Positions 18,114 to 26,446 of a DNA stretch of 46,720 bases are shown one piece after another (within the stretch, counting starts at the first letter, position 1; the number at the start of each line of letters is the position of its first letter). Where the stretch lies: the NCBI GenBank assembly GCA_012034575.1, contig JAAUPF010000034.1:1-46720 (forward strand), in the 5' to 3' direction. This stretch comes from Richelia sp. CSU_2_1 (lineage in GTDB: Bacteria > Cyanobacteriota > Cyanobacteriia > Cyanobacteriales > Microcoleaceae). The position numbers and the translations under genes were made by a program. The notes under the pieces are model-generated. The model was not told the origin of the DNA. It saw nothing but the letters and a program-made list of their open reading frames with translations, and did not search any database.

Positions 18114-21100
18114 ACAATAAACCCACGATCGTCTGCGTAGATGACGAGCCGATCATCCTGGAAAGTTTGAAAATTGAGTTAAAAAAAGCCCTGGGAGATG
18201 AACTTTTAGTAGAAACCGCCGAAGGTGGTGAAGATGCTTTAGAATTATTGGAGGAATTGCTAGCAGAAGGCTGCGAAATAGTGGCAGTGATTTCCGATTA
18301 CTTGATGCCCCAAATCAAAGGAGACGAACTGCTCAAGCAGATTCACATAATTTCGCCGAAAACTGTCAAAATCATGCTCACGGGACAAGCAGACCTCGAA
18401 GCAGTGGCGAATACGATTAAATATGCCAAATTGTACCGCTACATATCGAAACCTTGGCAGTCAGAAGATTTGAAGTTGACTGTCACCGAAGCTGTCAACA
18501 GCTATTATATGGAGAAACAGCTAGCGGAACAAAACGATAAACTCCTGCATCTGAATCAAGAATTGGAAACTTTAGTAGAAAAACGGACGGCTCAATTGCG
18601 TTTGTCTGAAGAAAAGTTTGCGAAAGCTTTTCGTTCTTCTCCCAATCCCATTACAATTACTCGATTAAAAGATGGCTGTCACGTAGAAATCAACGAGGCT
18701 TTTTGCCAAACAATAGGTTATTCGGCAGCAGAAATTCTCGGTCGCACCGCGCTGGAGTTAAATCTTTGGGTAAGTAAAGAAGCGCGGCGAAAACTATTTG
18801 AAATGTTAAAGGAAGACGGCATAGTTCGCAACTACGAATTTGACTTTCGCACCAAAGCCGGCGAAGTAAGAACCGGACTTTTGTCAGCAGAAATTATAGA
18901 CATTCACGGCGAAACCTGCGTGATTTCTGTCAGTCAGGATTTTAGCGATCGCAAATTAGCCGAAGAAAAACTCCGCGCCTCAGAAGCTTCTCTAGCAGCG
19001 GCCCAAAGAATTGCCCGCGTCGGTAATTGGGAATGCGATTTATCTGCCAATACCACTGTTTGGTCGGAAGAATTGTTCCGCATTTTCGGTATCGATTCAA
19101 GCCAGCCACCGCCGACGCTAGCTGAGTTTCCCCAGTACATCCATCCTGACGATCGAGAAGGCTGGGAAACCACAACCAACGCGGCGATCGCTAGCGGCAA
19201 TCCCTATACATTAGAATATAGAATCCTGCGACCGTCACCGGCAATTGCTGCGGATAATTTACCTGCTAAAATCGGCGAAGGCGGTTTTATTCGCTACATT
19301 GAAGCTAGGGCAGAACCCGCAGTCGATAGTTCGGGGAAAGTGACAAAAATCTTCACAACTTTGATGGATATCACCCCCCGCAAACTAGCAGAAATAGCCC
19401 TAGCGGAAAGCGAAGAAAAATACCGCAATTTAGTTGAAACTTCCCAAGATATTATCTGGTCTTGCGACGCAGCAGGTCACATTACCTTTGTCAACCAAGC
19501 AGTCAAACAAATCTACGGTTACGAACCCGAAGAAATGATCGGCTGTTCCTTCAGCGACTTTTTAGCCCCCGGACAAACAGACCCGAATCGGGAATTGCAG
19601 CAGCGGTTGCTGACAGGAGATTCCGTCTTCCAATACGAGAGTGTAGTATTAGCAAAAGACGGCAGACCGATCGACGTAAATACCAAGGCGATCGCCCGCC
19701 TGGATGCCGAAGGAAAGATCGCAGGTACCACCGGTACAGCCAGCGACATTACCGAGCGCAAACAAGCAGAAACAGCCCTGCTAGAAGCCAAAGAAGCGGC
19801 CGATCGAGCCAACAGGGCAAAAAGCGAATTCCTCTCCAACATGAGCCACGAATTGCGCACTCCCCTCAATGCAATTCTCGGTTTCAGCCAACTGCTAGCC
19901 CGCGATCCGAGCCTCAATTCCGACCAACAACAACACCTGGGAATTATCACCCGCAGCGGCGAACATTTGCTCGAACTAATTAACAGCATCCTGCAAATGT
20001 CGAAAATTGAAGTCGGGCTGGTGACGCTCAACAACAGCACTTTTGACCTGCACCGACTGCTAGCTACTACTGAAGAAATGCTGCGACTGCAAGCCGACAA
20101 AAAAGCCTTGCAGTTAATCTTTGACTGCGCCCCCAACCTGCCGCGGTATGTAGAAGCAGATGAAATGAAACTGCGCCAAGTTTTAATTAACGTTATCGGC
20201 AACGCTATCAAATTCACCTCGGAAGGCGGCGTTACTTTAAGAATTAAAAATGAAACAATTAACAGTAAAAAAAATTGCCGCTTGCTGTTTGAAGTAGAAG
20301 ATACCGGGCCGGGGATTTCGGGTGCAGAAATGGAGAATTTATTTAAGCCTTTCGCGCAAACCGAAAGCGGCCGCAAAGCTCAAGAAGGAACGGGTTTGGG
20401 TTTGCCGATCGGCAAAAAATTCGTACAGTTAATGGGGGGTGATATGACTGTCACCAGCATCCTGGGTGAGGGCAGTATTTTTAGATTTGATGTCACAGTC
20501 AGCATCCCCGATACGGTGGAAATTCAAGCTACCCAAACCGCCCGCCGCGTCGTCGGTATCGAACCCGGACAGCCGGAATACCGCATTTTAGCTGTGGACG
20601 ATCGCCTCGAAAGCCGCTTGTTATTAGTGAAAATGCTAGCATCTCTCGGTTTCTCGGTGCGCGGTGCCGAAAATGGTTCTCAAGCTGTGGAAATGTGGTC
20701 GAGTTGGGAACCTCATTTAATTTGGATGGACATGAGAATGCCGGTGATGGACGGCTACGAAGCTACCAAACGCATCAAAGAACATTTGAAAGGTCAAGCA
20801 ACGGTAATTATTGCGCTGACGGCGAGTGCTTTTGATGAGGAGAAATCGGTCATTTTGTCAGCAGGTTGCGACGATTTTGTAGCGAAACCTTTTCGAGAAC
20901 AAGTAGTGCTGGAAAAGATGGCAAAATATTTGGGAGTTCGCTACGTTTACGATCGACCGAATTCGGTGACGCCTGATGAAAGTGAGTGTTTGTCTCCTGC
21001 TGCATTCACCGGCGGCGCTGCGGAAAACGCTGTTGCAGAACCTTTTGTTTTGAGTGCTGCATCGTTTCAAATTATGCCGTCCCAATGGGTAGACGAACTC

Positions 21101-21259
21101 TACAAAGCAGCCGATGCGGTTGATAACGAGTGGATTTTCCGGCTGATTGCGTCGATTCCTCCCGTTCATGCTAGTTTTGCTAGCGCGATCGCCGATTTAG
21201 CAGACAATTTTCGGTGCGATCGGATTATCGATCTAATTGAAGAGTTGAGAAGTTTTTGA
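18110..21259 (+). CDS. Hybrid kinase: receiver-3xPAS-histidine kinase-receiver
   Basis: A 1049-residue hybrid kinase. The N-terminal receiver has Asp63 (ISDYLMPQ). A short coiled coil is followed by three PAS domains at about 165-280, 285-425 and 430-550. HisKA has His580 in [16 protein letters not shown]. The ATPase domain has an N-box NVIGNAIKFT and a G-box TGLGLPIGK, and a second receiver has Asp874 (WMDMRMPVMDG). After it comes a helical tail of about 65 residues also found in the next gene. The start overlaps the previous stop by four bases. No membrane segment is seen, so it is expected to be cytoplasmic. The order suggests input from a phosphorylated receiver as well as from PAS ligands. 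Confidence 0.9.
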   Translation: MNNKPTIVCVDDEPIILESLKIELKKALGDELLVETAEGGEDALELLEELLAEGCEIVAVISDYLMPQIKGDELLKQIHIISPKTVKIMLTGQADLEAVANTIKYAKLYRYISKPWQSEDLKLTVTEAVNSYYMEKQLAEQNDKLLHLNQELETLVEKRTAQLRLSEEKFAKAFRSSPNPITITRLKDGCHVEINEAFCQTIGYSAAEILGRTALELNLWVSKEARRKLFEMLKEDGIVRNYEFDFRTKAGEVRTGLLSAEIIDIHGETCVISVSQDFSDRKLAEEKLRASEASLAAAQRIARVGNWECDLSANTTVWSEELFRIFGIDSSQPPPTLAEFPQYIHPDDREGWETTTNAAIASGNPYTLEYRILRPSPAIAADNLPAKIGEGGFIRYIEARAEPAVDSSGKVTKIFTTLMDITPRKLAEIALAESEEKYRNLVETSQDIIWSCDAAGHITFVNQAVKQIYGYEPEEMIGCSFSDFLAPGQTDPNRELQQRLLTGDSVFQYESVVLAKDGRPIDVNTKAIARLDAEGKIAGTTGTASDITERKQAETALLEAKEAADRANRAKSEFLSNMSHELRTPLNAILGFSQLLARDPSLNSDQQQHLGIITRSGEHLLELINSILQMSKIEVGLVTLNNSTFDLHRLLATTEEMLRLQADKKALQLIFDCAPNLPRYVEADEMKLRQVLINVIGNAIKFTSEGGVTLRIKNETINSKKNCRLLFEVEDTGPGISGAEMENLFKPFAQTESGRKAQEGTGLGLPIGKKFVQLMGGDMTVTSILGEGSIFRFDVTVSIPDTVEIQATQTARRVVGIEPGQPEYRILAVDDRLESRLLLVKMLASLGFSVRGAENGSQAVEMWSSWEPHLIWMDMRMPVMDGYEATKRIKEHLKGQATVIIALTASAFDEEKSVILSAGCDDFVAKPFREQVVLEKMAKYLGVRYVYDRPNSVTPDESECLSPAAFTGGAAENAVAEPFVLSAASFQIMPSQWVDELYKAADAVDNEWIFRLIASIPPVHASFASAIADLADNFRCDRIIDLIEELRSF

Positions 21260-21319
21260 ACGGTTGGCAGTTGACAGCAAATATTTTTTATCAAAAAAAG
21301 CAGCCCGTCATAAAAAAAT

Positions 21320-21327
21320 GCTATAAT
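21320..21327 (+). promoter_or_regulatory. Extended -10 promoter element
   Basis: TGCTATAAT at 21319-21327 combines the extended -10 TG with a consensus TATAAT, about 57 bases before the next start codon. No good -35 box is at the usual distance, as is common for extended -10 promoters. The same TGCTATAAT occurs at 28528-28536. It suggests that the second part of the cluster has its own transcription start. Confidence 0.5.
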
Positions 21328-21383
21328 ACCGAGCCAAGCAACAGTTAATTACTGCAATTTATATCGATCGAAGTTAGAAAAAA

Positions 21384-23354
21384 ATGGCAGAAGATCAAAT
21401 AGGCGATCGAATGGAAGATCGGAAAGGCAACATATTAATTGTTGACGACACTCCAGAAAATTTGCAAGTTTTATCGGCAACTTTATCAGATCGCGGCTAC
21501 AAAATTCGCGGCGTAATTAACGGTAAAATGGCACTCAGAGCAGCGCGATCGGCAGCTCCCAACTTAATTTTACTCGACATCAGAATGCCGGACATGGACG
21601 GCTACGAAGTCTGCAAGCAACTGAAATCCGACTCGCAAACTTCGGAAATTCCGGTAATTTTTATTAGCGCCTTAGACGAAGTATTAGACAAAGTAAAAGC
21701 TTTTCAAATCGGCGGAGTAGATTACATCACTAAACCGTTTCAAGTTGAAGAGGTTTTAGCAAGAGTCGAACATCAAATCACAATTCAAAGACTGCAAAAA
21801 CAATTGCTCGATCGCAACATCCAACTCCAACAAGAAATCGTAGAACGCAAAAAAGCGGAAGAAGCAGCCGCCGCCGCTTCCCTGGCAAAAAGTCAATTTG
21901 TTGCCAACATGAGTCACGAATTGCGGACTCCCCTCAACGCCATTTTGGGTTTTACCCAAGTGATGAGCCGCGACTCTTTACTCACGAGCGAACAAATCGA
22001 AAACCTGAGAATTATTAACCGCAGCGGCGAACATTTGCTAGAACTGATTAACGATGTTTTAGATTTGTCCAAAATTGAAGCCGGAATAATTGCTTTAGAT
22101 GAAAGCAGCTTTGACCTCTACCAACTCCTCGACACTCTAGAAGAGATGTTTCAAATCAAAGCCGAAGATAAGAGATTGCAACTTAGCTTTGCAGTAGAAT
22201 CCAATGTGCCTCAATATATAAAAACTGACGAAAAAAAACTGCGCGTCTGCTTAATTAACCTGTTGGGAAATGCCATAAAATTTACCAACAACGGCGGCAG
22301 CATCTGGCTGCGTGCGAGGCTGGAAAACCAACCCCAGCAAGCAAGAGCGGAAATAATTCCCGATTTGAACTCGCCGGAGGAATCTTATCTTGCCTTTGAA
22401 GTTGAAGATACGGGAGTCGGCATTGCCGCCGCAGACATTGGCACTTTATTTGATGCTTTCGTGCAAACTGAAGCGGGCAAAAAATCTGCTGACGGTACGG
22501 GATTGGGTTTGACAATTACCAAAAAATACGTGGAGATCGCGGGGGGAGATATTCAATGCAGCAGTATTTTAGGTGCGGGAACAATTTTCAAATTTAATAT
22601 TAAAATAGCCCCCGCAAATTCGTCGGAAGTAACTGTTACGAGATTGCAGCGCGCGATCGGACTCGAACCGAACCAACCCATTTATCGAATTCTAGCAGTT
22701 GACGACAATCAAGAAAATCGGCTGCTGTTAATTAAAATCCTGCAACCCATAGGTTTTGAAGTCAAAGAAGCAGAAAACGGCCTGCAAGCAGTGGAAATCT
22801 GGGACAACTGGCAGCCCCATTTAATTTGGCTGGATACGCGAATGCCGGTCATGAACGGCCTGGAAGCAGTCAGACAAATTAGATCTAAAGAGCAAGAGCG
22901 ACAGCAAAACCAACCAGCTCGGCCTCGGTGTATAATTATTGCTCTAACTGCCAGCACTTTTGAGGAAAATAGAGGCGAAATTATTGCAGCAGGCTGCGAT
23001 GATTTTGTCCGCAAACCTTTTCAAGAACAAATCATTTTTGAAAAGATGGCTAACTACTTGGGAGTGCGCTACATCTATCAAGAATTGCCCGCCCTAGTAG
23101 CAGCGAGGAACAGGGGATATGCTGTTACTACAGAACAACCTGATTCATTTTTCTTGCCGCTGCTTGCCGAGATGCCTCACAATTGGGTAGAAGAACTTTA
23201 TCAAGCAGCTAACGATGTTAACGAAGAATTGACTTTCAAAATTGTCGATCGAATCTCTGCCAGCCATCCAATTTTAGCTGAGGGTTTAAAGGGTTTGCTC
23301 GAAAATTACAGGCTCGACAGGATAGTGCATTTAACTCAAACGATTTTAGAATAA
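21384..23354 (+). CDS. Hybrid kinase: receiver-histidine kinase-receiver
   Basis: A 656-residue hybrid kinase without PAS. Receiver 1 has Asp65 (LLDIRMPDMDG) and the family-typical Lys in YITKPFQ. A coiled coil leads into HisKA with His178 ([16 protein letters not shown]). The ATPase domain has NLLGNAIKFT and GTGLGLTIT. Receiver 2 has Asp484 (WLDTRMPVMNG). A helical tail (PHNWVEELYQAAND onward) resembles the tail of the upstream hybrid kinase. The stop is followed at once by the ATG of the next gene, so the two are surely cotranscribed. It is probably an intermediate in a phosphorelay, since it lacks any sensor other than the receiver. Confidence 0.9.
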   Translation: MAEDQIGDRMEDRKGNILIVDDTPENLQVLSATLSDRGYKIRGVINGKMALRAARSAAPNLILLDIRMPDMDGYEVCKQLKSDSQTSEIPVIFISALDEVLDKVKAFQIGGVDYITKPFQVEEVLARVEHQITIQRLQKQLLDRNIQLQQEIVERKKAEEAAAAASLAKSQFVANMSHELRTPLNAILGFTQVMSRDSLLTSEQIENLRIINRSGEHLLELINDVLDLSKIEAGIIALDESSFDLYQLLDTLEEMFQIKAEDKRLQLSFAVESNVPQYIKTDEKKLRVCLINLLGNAIKFTNNGGSIWLRARLENQPQQARAEIIPDLNSPEESYLAFEVEDTGVGIAAADIGTLFDAFVQTEAGKKSADGTGLGLTITKKYVEIAGGDIQCSSILGAGTIFKFNIKIAPANSSEVTVTRLQRAIGLEPNQPIYRILAVDDNQENRLLLIKILQPIGFEVKEAENGLQAVEIWDNWQPHLIWLDTRMPVMNGLEAVRQIRSKEQERQQNQPARPRCIIIALTASTFEENRGEIIAAGCDDFVRKPFQEQIIFEKMANYLGVRYIYQELPALVAARNRGYAVTTEQPDSFFLPLLAEMPHNWVEELYQAANDVNEELTFKIVDRISASHPILAEGLKGLLENYRLDRIVHLTQTILE

Positions 23355-25205
23355 ATGGATAACAGCGAAATTAAAATATTGGTGGTTGACGACCAACCGA
23401 TCAATTTGCGGTTTTTATCTAATTTGTTGACCGATCGGGGATACACCGTTTACAGGGCTATCTGCGGCCAACTGGCGCTGAATGCTGCAGCCACTTATTC
23501 CCCGGATTTGATTTTGCTCGATATCAGAATGCCGGGAATGGACGGCTACGAAGTTTGTCAAAAACTGAAAGCCACCGCAGCAACCGCACAAATTCCAGTT
23601 ATTTTTTTAAGCGTATTGGATGACGTGAACGATAAATTGCAGGCTTTTCGTGTCGGCGGCGCTGACTACATTGCCAAACCATTTCAAGTAGAAGAAGTTT
23701 TAGCGCGCATCGACAAACAAGTTGCCCTGCAAAAACTGCAACAGCAACTAAAAGAACAAAATGCCAAACTGCAACAGTCGCAATTGCTGCTAGCCAGCGT
23801 CTTGAATAGTTCCATAGACGGCGTAGCGGCTTATGCCGCCGCACGCAACAGCGAGGGAGATATTGTTGATTTCAAGTGGCTGCCGATCGATCGGGCTGCT
23901 GCAAAAATGTCCGATCGATCTTTTAATGAATTAATTGGCAAGTCTTTGTTAGCAGAAATGCCCCAAATCCGCACCAACGGATTGTTCGATATGTACGTTT
24001 CTGTAGTAGAAACAGGAGAAAGTGTAGACAGGGAATTTTATTGGAAACAGGACGGCGACAATAGCATCTGGCTGCATATTGTCGCAGTTAAATTAAACGA
24101 CGGCCTGGCAGTAACATTTCGCAACATCACCGATCGCAAGCGGGCAGAAATTGCTTTGCGAGACAGCGAAGAACACTTCCGCGCGATATTCGAGCAAGCG
24201 GCTGTGGGTATAGCAAAAACAACTCTTTCAGGTCAGTTCCTGCGAGTAAATCCAGGATTTTGCCAAATTGTCCGCTACGACGCATCAGAATTGTTGCAGC
24301 TTCATTGGGCAGCAATTACTCATCCAGACGACATCGCAGCCGATCGAGAATACCTGCGCTTGCTGTTAGCTGGAGACATTCAAAATTTTTCGATGGAAAA
24401 GCGCTTGATCTGCAAAGACGGTCAAGTACAGTGGGTGAATGTTACTGTTTCAGTAATGCGCTCTGCCGAGGGGATGCCGCAGTATTCAATCTGGGCGATC
24501 GAGGATATTTCCGAACGCAAGTTAGTCCAAGAATTGCTGGAAGCGAGTTTGGCAACTCAAACCCGTTACGCCAGAGAATTAACTCGTTCTAATGCCGAAC
24601 TCGAACAGTTTGCTTACGTCGCTTCCCACGATTTGCAAGCTCCTTTGGGAACGATCGTCGGTTACGCTCAATTGTTAGAAAAGCGCTGCAACAACATCCT
24701 AGACGCACCAACTAATAAATTTATTACCAACATCGTTAATTCCTGCGAGCGGATGCAGGCTTTGATTGACGATCTGCTAGAGTATTCGCGAGTTGGCAAG
24801 AGTCAGAAAGTTTTTGAACTCGTAGATTGCAATCGAGTTTTTGAGGAGGCTTGTGCTAATTTGCAGGTAGAGATCGGCAAAAATCAAGCTGTTGTTACCC
24901 GCACCGATTTGCCTGCAGTTACGGGCGATCGCTTTCAATTGGTGCAACTGTTTCAAAATTTAATTAGCAATGCTCTCAAATACCGCAGGGACGAGCCGCC
25001 GATCGTCCGCGCCAGCGCTACCCTTGATGGGGATAATTGGCTGTTTTCTGTGCAAGATAACGGTATTGGCATTGCCGAAGATTTCTACCCGCGCATCTTT
25101 CAAATTTTTCAGCGCTTGCACACTCAAAGGGAGTATTCGGGAACGGGTATCGGTTTAGCTATTTGTCAAAAGATTGTCGAGCGCCACGCGGCCGCATTTG
25201 GGTAG
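23355..25205 (+). CDS. Receiver-PAS-PAS-histidine kinase, C-terminus frame-shifted
   Basis: A 616-residue kinase. It has a receiver with Asp56, two PAS domains (about 145-260 and 265-390), and a phytochrome-type HisKA with His425 in SHDLQAPLGTIVGYAQLLE. The ATPase domain reaches GTGIGLAICQKIVERH and then ends abnormally in AAAFG. The lost end is readable in the next frame: IWVESALDRGSTFYFSLPHF, to a TAG at 25268-25270. One G missing near 25188 explains this. The catalytic boxes are upstream of the break, so activity may persist, but the last ATPase strand is gone. It abuts the previous gene (stop TAA, then ATG). Confidence 0.88.
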   Translation: MDNSEIKILVVDDQPINLRFLSNLLTDRGYTVYRAICGQLALNAAATYSPDLILLDIRMPGMDGYEVCQKLKATAATAQIPVIFLSVLDDVNDKLQAFRVGGADYIAKPFQVEEVLARIDKQVALQKLQQQLKEQNAKLQQSQLLLASVLNSSIDGVAAYAAARNSEGDIVDFKWLPIDRAAAKMSDRSFNELIGKSLLAEMPQIRTNGLFDMYVSVVETGESVDREFYWKQDGDNSIWLHIVAVKLNDGLAVTFRNITDRKRAEIALRDSEEHFRAIFEQAAVGIAKTTLSGQFLRVNPGFCQIVRYDASELLQLHWAAITHPDDIAADREYLRLLLAGDIQNFSMEKRLICKDGQVQWVNVTVSVMRSAEGMPQYSIWAIEDISERKLVQELLEASLATQTRYARELTRSNAELEQFAYVASHDLQAPLGTIVGYAQLLEKRCNNILDAPTNKFITNIVNSCERMQALIDDLLEYSRVGKSQKVFELVDCNRVFEEACANLQVEIGKNQAVVTRTDLPAVTGDRFQLVQLFQNLISNALKYRRDEPPIVRASATLDGDNWLFSVQDNGIGIAEDFYPRIFQIFQRLHTQREYSGTGIGLAICQKIVERHAAAFG

Positions 25206-25270
25206 AATCAGCCCTCGATCGAGGCTCGACTTTTTACTTTTCTCTGCCGCATTTTCCAGCGATCGACTAG

Positions 25271-25678
25271 ATAAGCTCTGGCTTTTTCCCGCTCTCCTGA
25301 ATAACTCCAGCTTTCCTGATTCCTGATTTCTTACTTTTGCCTTCTACCTCTCGATGCACTTTTACTTAATCTTTAAATATCTTCATAATTCCTTTACAAA
25401 ATTACGCAAAAAATGTAGCATATTCACTGATGACACTCCGTCACAAATCGCTCATTATAAATCTATTAGAACGATCGCTATCAAATTCAAATATCAACGG
25501 TGTGCTTTAAACTGACCATTTTATTTCAACTAGCAGAAGCCACAAATAAATTGCGGCTGCACGAGCTGAGCTTTTTTAGTTTCATCGATCGCATTCTGGC
25601 TGCAGGTACGGGCAGTCAACCCGGATGTTTTCCCAAGTTGGGCTGCATCGCCAAGGCGATCGCGAGCGAGGAAAGGCC
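25271..25678. other. Gap of about 400 bases, nothing recognised
   Basis: AT-rich sequence with HIP1 sites. No frame with coding character, no clear hairpin terminator and no RNA gene. GAGGAAAGG just before 25679 is the ribosome site of the next gene. Confidence 0.5.
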
Positions 25679-26134
25679 GTGAATCTTCATCCTAAAAAAT
25701 TCACTATTTTAATGGCGAACGACGACGAGGACGCGCGTTTTTTAGTGGAGGAAGCGCTGCGGGAAGTCAGAGTTAGTATTAGAAGTAAATCTGTGGAAAA
25801 TGGAGAACAAGTGCTAGATTATTTGTACCGTCGCGGTCAATATGCTACATCGAGTAATTGGCACCGCCCCGATTTAATTTTGTTGGATCTAAATATGCCC
25901 CGGCTGGACGGGAGAGAAACTCTAACCCTGATTAAGTCTGACCCAGATTTGCAGCCGATCCCGATCGTAATTTTAACCACCTCGCAGCGCGGCCCAGATG
26001 TTTGGCGGTGCTACCAGCTAGGGGCTAATTCCTTTATCCCCAAACCAGTTACTTATGAAGGATTGGTTAAAGTAATGAACGCTTTGTGCGAGTATTGGTT
26101 TGAAATTGTCGCGCTGCCGCCGGAAAGTTTTTAA
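25679..26134 (+). CDS. Rcp1-like single-domain response regulator
   Basis: A 151-residue receiver of the type that pairs with cyanobacterial phytochromes and PAS/GAF kinases. It has acidic residues Asp15/Asp16, the insertion VLDYLYRRGQY typical of Rcp1, phospho-acceptor Asp70 (LLDLNMPRLDGRE), Thr in LTTSQ and Lys in IPKPV. I chose the GTG at 25679 because GAGGAAAGG precedes it; the frame is open back to 25625. The stop lies within the first unit of a 15-base tandem repeat, so the repeat defines the C-terminus. It is probably the output partner of one of the kinases nearby. Confidence 0.88.
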   Translation: MNLHPKKFTILMANDDEDARFLVEEALREVRVSIRSKSVENGEQVLDYLYRRGQYATSSNWHRPDLILLDLNMPRLDGRETLTLIKSDPDLQPIPIVILTTSQRGPDVWRCYQLGANSFIPKPVTYEGLVKVMNALCEYWFEIVALPPESF

Positions 26135-26200
26135 CCAGCAAGTTTTTAACCAGCAAGTTTTTAACCAGCAAGTTTTTAACCAGCAAGTTTTTAACCAGCA
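26126..26200. repeat. Five exact copies of a 15-base repeat
   Basis: AGTTTTTAACCAGCA occurs five times without change. The first unit supplies the TAA of the response regulator gene. Exact identity means recent expansion. Confidence 0.9.
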
Positions 26201-26300
26201 AACAGTTGGCAGCGAGAATTTCAAACCGTTGACAGTTGACACTCTATTAGTTAGAAGTGCTAAATATAGGGGCAATTCCCCACTAACTGGCAGGCTCGGC

Positions 26301-26383
26301 AAATTTATCTGAAAATTTATCTGAAAATTTATCCGAAAATTTATCTGAAAATTTATCCGAAAATTTATCCGAAAATTTATCCC
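26301..26383. repeat. Seven copies of a 12-base repeat
   Basis: Units of AAAATTTATCYG, alternating T and C at one position (first unit one base short). It lies just upstream of the diguanylate cyclase gene. A sister repeat (GAAAATTTAGCG) sits in frame inside the kinase gene at 33951-33998. Confidence 0.85.
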
Positions 26384-26446
26384 AGATCGAGATCTTGAGC
26401 TTGCGATAAAACTCGATCGACTTGAAGTCAATCGCCGTCAAGTATA

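Noticed and set aside
19519-20376. 285-residue frame on the minus strand
   Set aside because: It is antisense to the PAS, HisKA and ATPase part of the hybrid kinase, with low-complexity Ser/Leu composition and no motif.
26126-26383. CRISPR array
   Set aside because: The 15- and 12-base units are directly adjacent with no spacers and no cas gene is near; they are simple tandem repeats.
26018-26431. 137-residue repetitive minus-strand protein
   Set aside because: It is only the translation of the 12- and 15-base tandem repeats.
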